Positions 18,262 to 47,318 are shown, counted from the first letter of the stretch. The stretch: 64,000 nucleotides of DNA from Amycolatopsis thermophila (GCF_030814215.1 NZ_JAUSUT010000001.1:1612001-1676000), one strand, 5' to 3'. Translations and numbers: made by a program. The notes: a model not told the origin generated them from the letters alone.

Positions 18262-19278
18262 ATGTCTCGCAGGGTTCGCCTGCCCCGACTTCGCTCGCTC
18301 GTGGCCGCATCGGTCGCGGGCGTGCTCGGGCTCGGGCTCGTCGCGTGTGGTGACGTGCAGGATTCGTCGACGCAGACGGCGTCCTCCGCGAGTGCCGACC
18401 CTGCGGCCTTCCCGGTGAGCATCACGCACAAGTTCGGGACCACGAAGATCGAGAAGGCGCCGCAGCGCGTGGTGGTGATCGGGACGTCGAGCGACGACCT
18501 GGACGCGGCGATCGCCCTCGGCGTCACCCCGGTCGCCTACTTCAGCAAGGACGGCACGGCCGGCGTGCCGCCGTGGTTGCAGGGCGAGCTCGACCCGGCG
18601 AAGACGCAGATCGTCGACGCGGCCGGCGGCGTCAACGCGGAGAAGGTCGGCGAGCTGGCACCGGACCTGATCCTGGCGACCGCGGACTACGGTCTGGAGC
18701 AGGAGTACGACAACCTGGCCAAGATCGCGCCGACGGTCGGGTACGCGACCGAGTGGGGGGCGCAGACCTGGCAGGAGCACGTCCAGGTGGTGGCGCAGGC
18801 GCTGGGCAAGACCAGCGAGGCGGCGTCCGTGATCGCGTCCGGTCAGGCCGCCATCGACCAGGTCAGGACGCAGTACCCGGCCGCCGCGGGCAAGACGTTC
18901 ACCGCCTCGGTGGGCAACACGGCGGGCAAGATGTTCACGCTGGCGTCCGAAAAGGACTTCGCGGTGCAGCTGCTGCGGTCGACCGGCCTGAAGCTGAGCC
19001 CGGCCGTCGCGGACGCATCGAAGAACGAGGCCGGCAGCCCGACGGGCACCGTGACGCCCGAGCAGTACGACAAGCTGGCCGCGGACCTGGTCGTGGTCGC
19101 CTTCACCTCGCCCGACCTGCGGCAGGCGTTCGAGAGCAACCAGCCGGTGGCCGGCCTCAAGAGCGGCAACTACCTGGTGACCGACATGCGGACGATCTCG
19201 GCCCTGCGCTACCCGACGGTGCTCGACATCCCGTGGGTGCTGGAGAAGCTGAAGCCCGGCTTCGCGAAGCTCTCCTGA
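18262..19278 (+). CDS. Fe-siderophore-binding lipoprotein (FecB/FepB-like)
   Basis: 338 residues. A basic and hydrophobic signal ends at lipobox LVAC with Cys29, so the mature protein is anchored to the outer face of the membrane. The body is a class III periplasmic-binding fold: APQRVVVIGTSSDDLDAAIALG, then ELAPDLILATADYG and a long linking helix. It should capture the ferric siderophore and hand it to FecCD-type permeases, two of which lie in the same locus at 45.9-48.6 kb. It has an iron box upstream and a strong terminator downstream, so it is a single-gene iron-regulated unit. It lies at the far end of the NRPS genes, facing them. Confidence 0.92.
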   Translation: MSRRVRLPRLRSLVAASVAGVLGLGLVACGDVQDSSTQTASSASADPAAFPVSITHKFGTTKIEKAPQRVVVIGTSSDDLDAAIALGVTPVAYFSKDGTAGVPPWLQGELDPAKTQIVDAAGGVNAEKVGELAPDLILATADYGLEQEYDNLAKIAPTVGYATEWGAQTWQEHVQVVAQALGKTSEAASVIASGQAAIDQVRTQYPAAAGKTFTASVGNTAGKMFTLASEKDFAVQLLRSTGLKLSPAVADASKNEAGSPTGTVTPEQYDKLAADLVVVAFTSPDLRQAFESNQPVAGLKSGNYLVTDMRTISALRYPTVLDIPWVLEKLKPGFAKLS

Positions 19279-19292
19279 CCCGGCCGATCCCG

Positions 19293-19327
19293 AAAATCCC
19301 TCCCCGTTGCGGCGGGGAGGGATTTTT
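19293..19327 (+). terminator. Rho-independent terminator after the binding lipoprotein
   Basis: A perfect 14-bp stem (19293-19306 with 19313-19326) with a 6-base loop and a T-run on the plus strand. The symmetric A-run on the other side allows activity in both directions. Confidence 0.93.
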
Positions 19328-19345
19328 ACTGGGGAGGTGCTTTCG

Positions 19346-19879
19346 ATGCCGGAGACCCTGCCCGCGCACGGTGACGTGCGGTTGCGCCCCTTCAACGATG
19401 GCGATGCCGCCATGCTGGTCGACATGTCGACCGATCCGTATGTGCCGCTCACCGGAACCCTCCCCTTCCAGGCGACGCACGACGAGGTGCTGGCCTACAT
19501 CCGGCGCCAGCACGGGCGGCTGCACACCGGATACGGCTACTCGTTCTGCATCGCGGACGCCCGGACGGACGAGCCGCTGGGGCAGACCGGCCTGTGGCTG
19601 GCGTCGATCGACCAGGGCCGGGCGACGGCCGGGTACTGCGTGGCGCCGCGCAGCCGCGGGCGGGGGCTGGCGGGGCAGGCTCTGCGGGCGTTGACCTCGT
19701 TCGCCTGGACCATCGAGGACTTGTACCGGGTCGAGTTGTACATCGAGCCGTGGAATGCGGCCTCGGTGCGGACTGCGGAGGGGGCCGGGTACGTGCGGGA
19801 GGGGTGTTTGCGGAGTCATCAGTGGATCGGGGAGCGGCGGGTCGACATGCTCCTTTACGCGGCGGTGTCCGGGGCGTAG
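19346..19879 (+). CDS. GNAT family N-acetyltransferase (RimJ/RimL-like)
   Basis: 177 residues from the ATG at 19346, with GGGGAGG about eight bases upstream. The fold is seen in VRLRPFNDGDAAMLVDMS, the acetyl-CoA loop APRSRGRGLAGQALRALTSF (R-x-x-G-x-G/A) and the late segment YIEPWNAASVRTAEGAGYVREG, which is typical of RimJ/RimL-like enzymes. It acetylates an amine, often a protein N-terminus or an antibiotic or amino acid. It lies between a terminator and the convergent end of the NRPS genes. It has no iron box and is not of the IucB/MbtK type that acylates hydroxylamines, so membership in the siderophore pathway is doubtful. Confidence 0.82.
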   Translation: MPETLPAHGDVRLRPFNDGDAAMLVDMSTDPYVPLTGTLPFQATHDEVLAYIRRQHGRLHTGYGYSFCIADARTDEPLGQTGLWLASIDQGRATAGYCVAPRSRGRGLAGQALRALTSFAWTIEDLYRVELYIEPWNAASVRTAEGAGYVREGCLRSHQWIGERRVDMLLYAAVSGA

Positions 19880-19929
19880 CGAAGCCGGCGCCGGAGATAC
19901 CCGCGTAGCGGCACCACCACGCGGCCGAA

Positions 19930-22900
19930 TCAGAGCTGCGCGTCCACATCCTCCGCCGACAGGGCGTCGACCTCCAGGTAGATCTCCGCCACCTGTTCCA
20001 ACCGCCCCGGCACCGGCTGGTCCGCCACGAGCCGAGCGGCCATCGCTCCCACGGTGAGCGTCGAGAACAGCGTCCGCACGCTCACGTCCGACGTGTCGAG
20101 CGCCTCCCGCAGCCGGCCGACGATCACCGTCGCCAGGACCGAGTCCCCGCCGAGTGCGAAGAACGGGTCGTCACGCCCGACGCGCTCCACTCCCAGCACC
20201 TCGGCCCACACCTTCGCCAGCACCTGCTCCAGCGGCGTCTCCGGCGCGACGTACGTGTCCGCCGCCGCCTGCCACTGCGCGGCCACCGCCCGCCGGTCGA
20301 CTTTGCCGTTCGCGGTCAGCGGCAGCGCGTCCAGCACCACCACGCGCGCGGGGACCATGTGGGGCGGCAACAGGGTTCGCACGAACTTGCCGACCTCGGC
20401 GCCGTCTACGTCACCGGCCACCGCCGCGACGAGCTGGTTCCCGGCCACCCCCGCCACGCCCCGGTGTACGCCCGGATGTTCCGCCACCGCGGCCTCGACC
20501 TCGCCCAGCTCGATCCGCACCCCCCGCACCTTGACCTGGAAGTCCCGCCGCCCCAGGAACTCCAGCGTGCCGTCCGGCCAGTAGCGCGCCAGGTCCCCGG
20601 TCCGGTACCAGCGGCGCCCCTCGTGCGAAACGAAACGTTCGGCTGTCCGCGACGGATCCGCCCGGTAGCCGTGCGCAACCCCGTCGCCACCGATCCACAA
20701 CTCCCCCGCGACCCAGTCCGGGCAGTCCCGCCCGCGCGCGTCCACCACGCGGCACACCACGTTCCGCAACGGCGTCCCGTACGGCACCGACCGCCACGAC
20801 GACGGCACCCCGTGCACCTCGCACACCGTCGAATGGATCGCCGTCTCCGTGGTCCCGCCGAGCCCGGCGAACCGGCACCGCGGCGCCTGCTCCGCCACCC
20901 GCCCGGGCAGGTCCGTGCCCACCCAGTCACCGCCGAGCAGCACCGTGCGCAACCCGCTCAGCTCGCCCGGCCGCGCCGCGGACAACAGCATGTCCAGCAG
21001 CGCCGGCACGCAATTGACGAGCGTGACCCGGCGCGACGCGGCCAGCTCGGCCCACTGCCGCGCCTCCGTGCGGTCGCCCTCCTCGACCAGCACCACCGCG
21101 CCACCCGCGGACAGCAGGCCGAAGATGTCGTACACCGACAGGTCGAAGTCCAAAGCGGACACCGCCAGGCACCGGTCGTCCGCGCCGACCCCGAACCGCT
21201 CGTTGAGGTCGTCGATCGTGTTCATCGCCGCCCGGTGCGGCACCTCGACGCCCTTCGGTTCACCGGTGGAACCGGACGTGAACAACACGTACGCGATCTG
21301 CTCCGCGTCCACCCGCACCGGCCCCGCCAGCGGTTCGGCCGCGCCCCCGGCACCGGTGAGCACGTGCTTCACCTCGGCGATCCGCCGGATCCGCTCGGCC
21401 CGCGCCGGCGGCTGGTCGACCCCGATCGGCACGTACCCGGCGCCCGCCGCCAGCACCCCGAGTACCGCCGCGATCTGGTCCGGCCCCTTCGGCAGGCTCA
21501 CCCCGACCAGGTCGCCCGGAACAACACCCCTGCCCTGCAACGAAGCCGCGACCCGCAACGCCCGGGCGGCCAGCTCGCCGTAGCTCAGCACCCCGTCCGC
21601 GCCCCACAGCAGCGCGGGCACGTCCGGCTGTGTGCGGGCCAGCTCGAAGAACCCGTCCTGCAGCAGCCGCCCGCTGCGCGGCCCCGCGGTCGCGTTGACG
21701 CGGGCCCGCACCTCGGCCTGCTCGCGCGGCAGCGCACCGCCGACCGGCTGCTCCCACGCGTCGTCCCGCTGACCGAGCCGCGTGATCAGGTCCTGGAACG
21801 CGGCGAACATCGCGTCGATCACCCCGGCCGGGAAGGCGTGCTCGCGCACGTCCCAGTTGATCAGCAGACCCTCGTTGACCTCGGTGACCTGCGCGTCGAG
21901 CAGCACCTGCGGTCCCTGCGAGATGATCCACACCGCCTCGCCGAAGCACCGCCGCACGCGTGCGTCGAACAGCTCGCCCAGGTTGAGCGCGCTGGTGAAC
22001 ACCACCGGTGCGAGCACCTGCTCGCCGTGGTGCCGGGACAGGTCGCGCAGCACCTCGACACCGGAGTACGCCGCGTGCTCCGCGTCGGCGTGCATCCGCT
22101 CCTGCAACGCCTTCGCGTGCTCCACAAAGGACGATTCCCGCGAGAAGTCGACCTCCAGCAGCACCGAGCTGGTGAAGTCGCCGACCAGCTTGTCGACGTC
22201 CGGGTGCGTGCCCCGCCGGTCGAACACGGGCAGGTTCATCAGGAACCGGGGCTGCGCGCTCCACGACGACAGCGTCTCGGCGAACGCGGCGGCGACGACC
22301 ATCGCCGGGGTCAGGCCGTGCTCGTGCGCGCGGGCGCCGAGGCGTTTGCGGTCCTCGGGCTCGAGCCAGTGGTGCCGCCGGGTGACGCGGGTGGCGTCGG
22401 CGCGCTCGCTCTCCGGCACCAGCGGCAGGTCGGGCGCGGTCGGCAGCCCGGGGATCCGCCGCTGCCACCATTCGCGGGCCTTCTCCTGCTCGGCCTGGCG
22501 GGTGACCTCACGTTCGGCCAGGTAGCGCGGGTAGCTGTAGTTGATCGGCTCCGGCTCGGTGTCCGGCTCGTCGTAGAACCGCGCCAGATCCGCGAGCAGC
22601 ACCCGGTAGCTCAGGGCGTCGGCGGCGAGCATGTCCACGTCGACGTGCAGCCGGGCGCGATCACCGGGCCGTCGGCTGAGCTGGATCTTGAACACCTCGC
22701 CGTGCGCCACGTCCAGCCGGGCGTGCGAGGAGGCGTCCCGCAGCTCCGCCAGGCGCCGGGCGGCCGCGTCCTCGTCGAGGTCGCGCAGGTCGTGCACCAG
22801 CAGCGAGGGCTGAGCGCGCTCGGGCAGGATGCGCTGGCGGCCGTCGTCGAGGAACGCCGCGCGCAGCATCCCGTGCCGGGCGACGAGCTTGCGCACCGCG

Positions 22901-23306
22901 ACGTCCAGCCGGTGCGGGTCGAGATCGGGACCGTCGAACTCGACGTAGAGGTGCGCGGCGACCGACCCGAGGGTGGTCTCCTCGTCGCGGCCGATCCAGT
23001 AGGCGTGCTGCATCAGCGCGAGGGGGAACGGCTCGGTCTCGTCGACCTCGACGCTCACCTCCGGTTCGGGCGCGACGCCGGCCGCGGCGGTGAGGACCTC
23101 CCGCCACCCGGCGAGCGTGGGTGCCTTCGCCAGCTGGGCGAACCCGACCTTGATGCCGCGACGGCGCCACTTGTTCGCCACCTGCATGAGCTGGATCGAG
23201 TCGAGGCCCCATTCGATGAGGCTGTCGTTCTCGGACAGTTCCGCCGCCCCGGGCCCCAGCAGGTCGGTGACCTCGCGCAGGAGTTCTCCCGCCGTCGGCT
23301 GCTGAC

Positions 23307-23310
<4 letters not shown>
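19930..23310 (-). CDS. NRPS, loading module: ArCP-Cy-A-T (salicyl-oxazoline former)
   Basis: 1126 residues from the GTG at 23310, which overlaps the previous stop as GTGA and has AGAGGAG upstream. Domains: aryl carrier protein with Ser38 in WGLDSIQLM (1-80); heterocyclisation domain (about 95-510) with DMLAAD near 226 in place of the condensation HHxxxDG; adenylation domain (about 530-1000) with [11 protein letters not shown] and [10 protein letters not shown]; carrier protein with Ser near 1055 in LGGDSV. This is the MbtB/PchE layout. It receives salicylate from the salicyl-AMP ligase, adds a beta-hydroxy (or thiol) amino acid and cyclises it. The hand-read code D-L-Y-N-L-G-L-I-H is intermediate between Cys and Thr codes; Ser or Thr is favoured. 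No thioesterase follows. Confidence 0.92.
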
Positions 23311-41941
<18,631 letters not shown>

Positions 41942-41943
41942 CC

Positions 41944-42150
41944 TCAGGACTCGCTCTCGACCAGGCTGCGCGGCCGCATGTCGGTCCAGTTGGCCTCGAT
42001 GTGGTCCAGGCACGCCTGGCGGCTGTCCTCACCGAACACGATCCGCCAGCCGGACGGCACTTCCGCGAAGGTGGGCCACAGCGAGTACTGGCCCTCGTCG
42101 TTGACCAGCGCGTAGAAGCGCCCGTTGTCGTCGTCGAAGGGGTTCGTCAC
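41944..42150 (-). CDS. MbtH-like NRPS accessory protein
   Basis: 68 residues from the GTG at 42150, with GGAGG five bases upstream. It shows the family signature [33 protein letters not shown] and [15 protein letters not shown], including the conserved Trp residues that grip the adenylation domain. MbtH proteins bind and activate NRPS A domains. It is the first gene of the minus-strand NRPS operon, with the large NRPS starting two bases after its stop, and it has an iron box upstream. Confidence 0.97.
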   Translation of the reverse strand: MTNPFDDDNGRFYALVNDEGQYSLWPTFAEVPSGWRIVFGEDSRQACLDHIEANWTDMRPRSLVESES

Positions 42151-42172
42151 GCAAGCCTCCAGTGCCCGTTTG

Positions 42173-42191
42173 ATAGCTGAGGCTTACCTTA
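42173..42191 (-). promoter_or_regulatory. Iron box upstream of mbtH and the NRPS operon
   Basis: Read on the minus strand, TAAGGTAAGCCTCAGCTAT matches TWAGGTWAGSCTWACCTWA at 16 of 19 positions. Further half-site-like sequence continues to 42206 and runs into the stop codon of the alpha/beta hydrolase (42203-42205), so two dimers could bind. It should give iron-repressed expression of mbtH and the three NRPS genes. Confidence 0.75.
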
Positions 42192-42202
42192 GTAAGGCAA
42201 GG

Positions 42203-43006
42203 CTAAGAGTGTCCAGCGGCGAAAAAGGTGACGAGCGCGTCGTTGACCACGTCCGGACGTTCCAGATACCCGTAGTGCCCGGCGTCCGCGATCTCCAGGT
42301 ACTCGGCCGACGGGATCGCGTCCGCCACCTCGCGCGCGAGGTGGGCGGGCAGGCGGAGGTCGTCGGCGAACCCGATCACCAGGCAGGGCACGTCGATCGC
42401 GCGGTAGGCGTCGAGACGGCTTTCGGTGATGTCGAGATCGAGTTGCGCGCGCACCCCGGGCGTCCAGATGGTGGGCGACATTTCGAAGATGTCCAGCCAG
42501 TCGGCGATCGCGGCGTCGTCGTTCAGCGTGCGGGGCGAGAGGTTCTGCACGGCCCGGACCACGGCCTCGTACTTGGCGGGCACCGCGGTCGCGTTGTCCC
42601 GCAACTGCTTTTCCGCCGCGCTCATCGCCGCCCGCATCCGGTCCGGCCGTCCGCGGGTGGCCATCAGCACGGCACGGGTGACCAGCTCGGGGCGCGCGAG
42701 CATCAGCTCGGTGACCACCTGCGCGCCCATCGACGTGCCCACCAGGCGGCACGGCCCGAGGCCGAGGTGGTCGATCAGCCCGGCGGTGTCGGCGACCAGG
42801 TCGTCGATCGTGAACCCCGGTTCCGCGGGCCGGATCCCGCGGTTGTCGAAGGTGATCACGCGGTAACCGGCGTCGACGAGCGCGGGCACCTGGTGCAGGT
42901 GCCACACCCGGCCGTTGGCCGCGGTGCCCATCACGAGCACCACCGGTTCGCCCGAGCCGAGGTCGTCGTAGCTGATCTTCACGCCGTTGACGTCGGCGAG
43001 TGGCAT
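42203..43006 (-). CDS. Alpha/beta hydrolase, candidate chain-releasing enzyme
   Basis: 267 residues from the ATG at 43006, with AGGAG five bases upstream. It has the alpha/beta hydrolase core: VVLVMGTAANGRVWHLHQVP, the turn TFDNRGI, the nucleophile elbow GTSMGA with Ser92, and a late His in DAGHYGYLERP. No signal peptide is seen, so it acts in the cytoplasm. It overlaps the exporter gene upstream by 28 bases and precedes mbtH, so it belongs to the siderophore unit. Since none of the three NRPSs has a thioesterase domain, it is a good candidate for releasing the peptide, or for hydrolysing the ferric siderophore. Substrate specificity cannot be read from the sequence. Confidence 0.8.
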   Translation of the reverse strand: MPLADVNGVKISYDDLGSGEPVVLVMGTAANGRVWHLHQVPALVDAGYRVITFDNRGIRPAEPGFTIDDLVADTAGLIDHLGLGPCRLVGTSMGAQVVTELMLARPELVTRAVLMATRGRPDRMRAAMSAAEKQLRDNATAVPAKYEAVVRAVQNLSPRTLNDDAAIADWLDIFEMSPTIWTPGVRAQLDLDITESRLDAYRAIDVPCLVIGFADDLRLPAHLAREVADAIPSAEYLEIADAGHYGYLERPDVVNDALVTFFAAGHS

Positions 43007-44253
43007 GGTTCTCCTTGCAGACTGGCCCGGCGCAGACCGGGCATGGTCACCGCGACCAGGCACACGCCGAGCACGCAGACGACACCCCCGGCCACCACCC
43101 CGGCTGCCGGCCCGAGCAGGCGCGCCGCGAGCCCGGCCTCGGCGTTGCCCACGGCCGGGCCCGTGGTGGCCTGCGCGAGCCACAGGCTGCTGACGCGTCC
43201 CTGCAGGTGGCCGGGCGTGTGGTGCTGCAGCAGCGCGCGGCGCAGGATCTCCGACGTGGTGTCCCCGACGCCCGCGATCGCCAGGAACAGCAAGCCCAGC
43301 CACAGCTCGCCGGACAGGCCGAACGCCGTGATCGCCAGACCCCACACCAGCACCGAAGCGATCAGCGCGCGGCCGCTGTGCCGGATCCGGCCCGTCCAGC
43401 CGCTGACCAGCGCGCCGAGGAACGCGCCGACGGCGGGCGCGGTGTAGAGCAGCCCGACCGCGGACGGGCCGCCGCCGAACACCTCCGTGCCCAGCTGCGG
43501 GAACAGCGCGTAGGGCATCGCGAACAGCATGGCCCACAGGTCGATGACCAGCAGACCGCGCACGATGTCGTTGCGCCGCAGGAAACGCAGGCCCTCCGCG
43601 ATCGCGTGCAGCGGGTGCTGCTGATCCTCGTCCGGTTTCGCGGCGCGCAGCGCGGGCAGCCGCCACATCAGCGCGACCCCGGCGACGTAACCGGTGGCGT
43701 CGATCGCGAAGCACGCGGCGACACCCGGTCCGGCCGCGATGAACCCGGCCACCGTCGGGCCGACCATCGCGCCGAACTGGCTGGTGACCGTGATCAGTGC
43801 GCCGGCCGCGGTCAGGTGCTCCGGCTTGACGAGCGTCGGGATCGCCGCCATGAGCGCAGTTCCGCCGAGCCCGTTGATCGCGCCGGCGAGCACCGCGGCC
43901 ACGTAGACGAACCACAGCACCGGATGCGGGACGGCCGCGTTGACCGCCAGCCCGCCGAGCACGACCGCGACGACCGCGCGGGTGCCGAGGATCAGGCGCC
44001 TGCGGTCGACGCGGTCGGCCATCACCCCGCCGGCCAGCAACCCGGCCAGCAGCGCGACACCGAACACGAGCGAGACGAATCCGACCTGGACCGACGATCC
44101 GGTGAGCTGGTAGACGTGCAGGTTGATCGCGACGTTGGTCAGGGCCGTGGTCAGCACGGTGAGTGTTTGCGCCGCGAACACGAGCCGGTACGCGGATGCA
44201 GTGCGAAGCGGCGTGACGTCGATGACCATTTCCCCGAGCCGCACGAGCACCAT
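42979..44253 (-). CDS. MFS siderophore exporter (EntS-like)
   Basis: 424 residues from the ATG at 44253; GTG at 44250 or ATG at 44229 are possible starts. It has 12 hydrophobic segments and the MFS loop 2-3 motif GGVMADRVDRRRLILGTR. The sequence belongs to the EntS/DHA3-like group, seen in FAAQTLTVLTTALTNVAINLH and LLQHHTPGHLQGRVSSLW. EntS exports enterobactin; here it should export the apo-siderophore across the membrane using the proton gradient. An iron box lies directly upstream in the divergent promoter shared with the salicyl-AMP ligase. Its 3' end overlaps the alpha/beta hydrolase start by 28 bases. Confidence 0.88.
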   Translation of the reverse strand: MVLVRLGEMVIDVTPLRTASAYRLVFAAQTLTVLTTALTNVAINLHVYQLTGSSVQVGFVSLVFGVALLAGLLAGGVMADRVDRRRLILGTRAVVAVVLGGLAVNAAVPHPVLWFVYVAAVLAGAINGLGGTALMAAIPTLVKPEHLTAAGALITVTSQFGAMVGPTVAGFIAAGPGVAACFAIDATGYVAGVALMWRLPALRAAKPDEDQQHPLHAIAEGLRFLRRNDIVRGLLVIDLWAMLFAMPYALFPQLGTEVFGGGPSAVGLLYTAPAVGAFLGALVSGWTGRIRHSGRALIASVLVWGLAITAFGLSGELWLGLLFLAIAGVGDTTSEILRRALLQHHTPGHLQGRVSSLWLAQATTGPAVGNAEAGLAARLLGPAAGVVAGGVVCVLGVCLVAVTMPGLRRASLQGEPCHSPTSTA

Positions 44254-44264
44254 CCCTTCCGAAC

Positions 44265-44283
44265 ATCGGCTAGCCTAACCTAA
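44265..44283. promoter_or_regulatory. Iron box in the divergent exporter / salicyl-AMP ligase promoter
   Basis: On the minus strand TTAGGTTAGGCTAGCCGAT matches TWAGGTWAGSCTWACCTWA at 16 of 19 positions; the first 13 are exact. It is 12 bases from the exporter start and 26 from the ligase start, so one site can repress both. Confidence 0.85.
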
Positions 44284-44308
44284 GTTCGCGAGATCGAGGG
44301 AGCTGACG

Positions 44309-45904
44309 ATGCTGGACGGCTGCGTGCCCTGGCCCGGAGAACTGGCGGAGCGGTACCGCGCGGAGGGCTATTGGTCCGGCCGGCCACTCGACGTGCTGCT
44401 GAGCGAGGGCGCGCGGCAGCACCCGTCCCGGACGGCGCTGGTCGATGCGGACGGTTCGCGGTGGACCTACGCCGAACTCGACGAGTGGGCTTCCCGTCTG
44501 GCCGCCGGGCTGGCCGAAACGGGGCTACGGCCCGGCGAACGCGTCGTCGTGCAACTGCCGAACGTGCCCGAGTTCGTGGCGCTGTTCTTCGGTTTCCTGC
44601 GGGCCGGGGTGCTGCCGGTGCTGGCGCTGCCGGCCCACCGCGAGAGCGAGATCGTCCCGCTGTGCGAGCTCAGCGAGGCCGCCGCGTACGTGATCGCGGA
44701 CTCCGACGGCGCCGGGTACGACTACCGCGAGCTGGCGCGGACGGTCGGCGAGGCCGTTCCGTCAGTGCGGCACGTGTTCGTCGTCGGCGAGCCCGCGGAG
44801 TTCCGGCCGTTGCCGTCGGCGTCGCCGGGGCCGCCGGTTTCCGTCGACCCGTCGGACGTGGCGTTGTTCCTGCTGTCCGGCGGTACCACGGGGACGCCGA
44901 AGCTGATCCCGCGGACCCACCAGGACTACCTGTACAACGCGCGGGCGAGCGCCGCGGTGTCCGGGTTTTCCGCGGACACCCGGTACCTGGTGGCGTTGCC
45001 GGCGGCGCACAACTTCGCGCTGGCCTCGCCCGGTCTGCTCGGGGCTGTCGCGGCCGGCGGGACGGTGGTGCTGGCGCCGGATCCCAGCGCGGACACGGCG
45101 TTCGAGCTGATCGAGCGTGAGCGCGTGACGGTTACCGCCGTGGTGCCGCCGGTCGCGCTGTTGTGGATGGACGCGGCCGGGTTCATGGACGAGGACCTGT
45201 CGAGTCTGCGGTTGCTGCAGGTGGGTGGCGCGAAGTTGAGCGCGGAACCCGCTTCCCGGGTGCGTTCGGCGCTCGGCTGTGACCTCCAGCAGGTCTTCGG
45301 GATGGCCGAGGGACTGCTGAACTTCACCCGGTTGGACGATCCGGACGAGCTGAAGATCACCACCCAGGGGCGGCCGCTGTGCCCGGCCGACGAGGTGCTG
45401 GTGGTGAACCCCGAGGGTGATCCGGTCGCGCCCGGGGAGAGCGGCGAGTTGTTGACGCGCGGCCCGTACACGTTGCGTGGCTATTTCCGGGCGGAGCAGC
45501 ACAACGCGCGCTCGTTCACGCCGGACGGGTTCTACCGCAGCGGTGATGTCGTGCGGGTGCTGCCGTCCGGGCACCTGGTCGTCGAGGGGCGGGTGAAGGA
45601 CCAGATCAACCGGGGTGGTGAGAAGATCCCGGCCGAGGAGCTGGAGAACCACCTGCTGGCGCACCCGGCCGTGCACGACGCGGCGGTGGTCGGGATGCCG
45701 GACGAGGTGATGGGTGAGCGGACGTGCGCGTTCCTGGTGGTGCGCGGGGAGGCGCCGACGTTGCGGGAGGTGACGGCGTTCCTGCGGGAGCGCGGGGTTG
45801 CCGCGTACAAGCTGCCGGACCGGCTCGAGGTGCTGGACGGTTTCCCGTTGACGAAGGTCGGGAAGGTGTCGAAGGTCGCGCTCGCCCAGCGGATCGCCGG
45901 GTGA
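44309..45904 (+). CDS. Salicyl-AMP ligase (aryl-acid activating enzyme)
   Basis: 531 residues, a stand-alone adenylation enzyme of the DhbE/MbtA/YbtE group. Motifs: [17 protein letters not shown] (P-loop), [34 protein letters not shown] and [12 protein letters not shown] with the final Lys in LTKVGKVSK. It forms salicyl-AMP and loads the aryl carrier domain at the front of the small NRPS. Aryl-pocket residues are mixed. Phe after HN and Leu in GLLNFT are as in salicylate enzymes, while Ser in ALASPG is as in dihydroxybenzoate enzymes. The salicylate synthase in the same locus and the lack of entABC-type genes favour salicylate. The ATG has GAGGGAG upstream. Its TGA overlaps the next GTG. Confidence 0.92.
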   Translation: MLDGCVPWPGELAERYRAEGYWSGRPLDVLLSEGARQHPSRTALVDADGSRWTYAELDEWASRLAAGLAETGLRPGERVVVQLPNVPEFVALFFGFLRAGVLPVLALPAHRESEIVPLCELSEAAAYVIADSDGAGYDYRELARTVGEAVPSVRHVFVVGEPAEFRPLPSASPGPPVSVDPSDVALFLLSGGTTGTPKLIPRTHQDYLYNARASAAVSGFSADTRYLVALPAAHNFALASPGLLGAVAAGGTVVLAPDPSADTAFELIERERVTVTAVVPPVALLWMDAAGFMDEDLSSLRLLQVGGAKLSAEPASRVRSALGCDLQQVFGMAEGLLNFTRLDDPDELKITTQGRPLCPADEVLVVNPEGDPVAPGESGELLTRGPYTLRGYFRAEQHNARSFTPDGFYRSGDVVRVLPSGHLVVEGRVKDQINRGGEKIPAEELENHLLAHPAVHDAAVVGMPDEVMGERTCAFLVVRGEAPTLREVTAFLRERGVAAYKLPDRLEVLDGFPLTKVGKVSKVALAQRIAG

Positions 45905-46914
45905 GCGCTGGGGTTCTGACGCGGGCGGCGGCGCCGTCACGGGCGGCGGGCCTGGTGCTCGCGGTGGTGGTGCTCGTGGCGGTGGTGGTGCTCAGCATCG
46001 CGGTGGGGGCGCGGTCGATTCCACTGGGGACAGTGCTGGATGCACTGCTCGATCGCGACGGTTCGGATTCGTCCTATGTGGTCTGGGCGATCCGGGTGCC
46101 GCGGACGTTGATCGGCGTCGCGGTGGGTGCGTCGCTGGGCGTGGCCGGCGCGCTGATGCAGGCGTTGACGCGGAACCCGCTGGCCGATCCGGGACTGTTG
46201 GGGGTGAACGCCGGGGCGGCTTGTGCGGCTGCGCTGTCGGTGGGTGTGCTGGGCGTGACGGACCTGCGGGCGTTCGTGTGGTTCGCCTTCGCGGGGGCCG
46301 CGGTCGCCGGTGCGGTGTTGTACGTGATCGCCGGGCGTGGCGGTGCGTCTCCGGTGCGCCTGGCGCTGGCCGGGACCGCGGTGTCGGCGGCGTTGACCGG
46401 TTTGACGCAGGCGATGACCCTGTTGGATTCGCAGACGCTCGATCAGATGCGGTTCTGGACGGTGGGTTCGCTGGAGCGGGCCGATGGTGGGACGTTGGTG
46501 CGTGTGCTGCCGTTCCTGGTGGCCGGGGTGGTGCTCGCGTTGTTCCTGGCACGGCCGCTGAACGCACTCGCACTGGGTGACGACGCGGGCAAGTCGCTGG
46601 GCGCGCACCTCGGGTGGACGCGCGGGCTGACCCTGCTGGCGGTGACGTTGTCGGCCGGCGCGGCCACGGCGGCCGTCGGACCGCTGGTGTTCGTCGGCCT
46701 GGCGGTCCCCCACATGGTGCGGGCGTTGACGGGTCCGGACCAGCGGTGGGTGATCCCGTACTGCGCCGTGGTGGCCCCCGCGATGCTCCTCCTGGCCGAC
46801 GTGGTGGGCCGGGTGATCGCGCGGGAGGAGATCGACGTCGGAGTGGTGACGGCGCTCCTGGGCGCACCGGTGTTCATCGCCCTGGTGCGGCGGACAAGGA
46901 TGGCCCGCTCATGA
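45901..46914 (+). CDS. FecCD-type siderophore ABC permease 1
   Basis: 337 residues from the GTG at 45901, overlapping the ligase stop (GTGA). It has eight to ten membrane segments and the family motifs [40 protein letters not shown] and, near the C-terminus, [17 protein letters not shown]. It forms the membrane channel for ferric siderophore with the second permease, fed by the binding lipoprotein at 18.3 kb. It is co-transcribed with the ligase under the iron box at 44.27 kb. Its TGA overlaps an ATG (ATGA at 46911-46914), as if the next gene had once begun there. Confidence 0.93.
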   Translation: MSAGVLTRAAAPSRAAGLVLAVVVLVAVVVLSIAVGARSIPLGTVLDALLDRDGSDSSYVVWAIRVPRTLIGVAVGASLGVAGALMQALTRNPLADPGLLGVNAGAACAAALSVGVLGVTDLRAFVWFAFAGAAVAGAVLYVIAGRGGASPVRLALAGTAVSAALTGLTQAMTLLDSQTLDQMRFWTVGSLERADGGTLVRVLPFLVAGVVLALFLARPLNALALGDDAGKSLGAHLGWTRGLTLLAVTLSAGAATAAVGPLVFVGLAVPHMVRALTGPDQRWVIPYCAVVAPAMLLLADVVGRVIAREEIDVGVVTALLGAPVFIALVRRTRMARS

Positions 46915-47318
46915 CGGGCCCCGCGCTGGACCCGTTTGTGGCTTCTCCTCCGGCGCCGGCCGCCACTCCCGGTCCGACTTTTCGCGCGAGTGGGCCTGTC
47001 GTAACGCCACCGCTGGTCCGTTCACCCACTACTGGCGCGAAGGGACCATCGCCGCGCCAACGGCTGGCCGCTTCGCGCGGTACGAACGGCCCACTCGCAC
47101 CCGCCCCAGTGGCCCGCCCTCGCCCCACGAACGCGCCACTCGCGCGCACACCAATGGCCCACACGCACCTCATCTACACGAATGAATCGTCGACGCACTG
47201 GTCACTGGGCACCTCGCACCCCACGACAATGCCTCTCGCGCACGACCCACTGGTCCAGTCACGCCGCACCCGCACGAACGGACCGTTGTACGCCGACCAA
47301 AGGTCCACCGAGCCATGA
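46911..47318 (+). CDS. Pro/Thr-rich open frame inside a repeat tract, doubtful gene
   Basis: 135 codons starting at the ATG that overlaps the permease 1 stop ([14 protein letters not shown]). The product is rich in Pro, Thr, Ala and His, with repeated TNGPLA-like units, and has no membrane segment or known domain. It is read out of a degenerate DNA repeat and ends before permease 2, which is in another frame. It may be the relic N-terminus of the second permease after repeat growth, or simply a non-coding tract with an open frame. Confidence 0.3.
   Translation: MTGPALDPFVASPPAPAATPGPTFRASGPVVTPPLVRSPTTGAKGPSPRQRLAASRGTNGPLAPAPVARPRPTNAPLARTPMAHTHLIYTNESSTHWSLGTSHPTTMPLAHDPLVQSRRTRTNGPLYADQRSTEP

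Noticed and set aside
19346..19879. The GNAT gene as a siderophore acyltransferase
   Set aside because: It is RimJ/RimL-like, has no iron box and is on the opposite strand. The locus already has a formyltransferase for the hydroxylamine.
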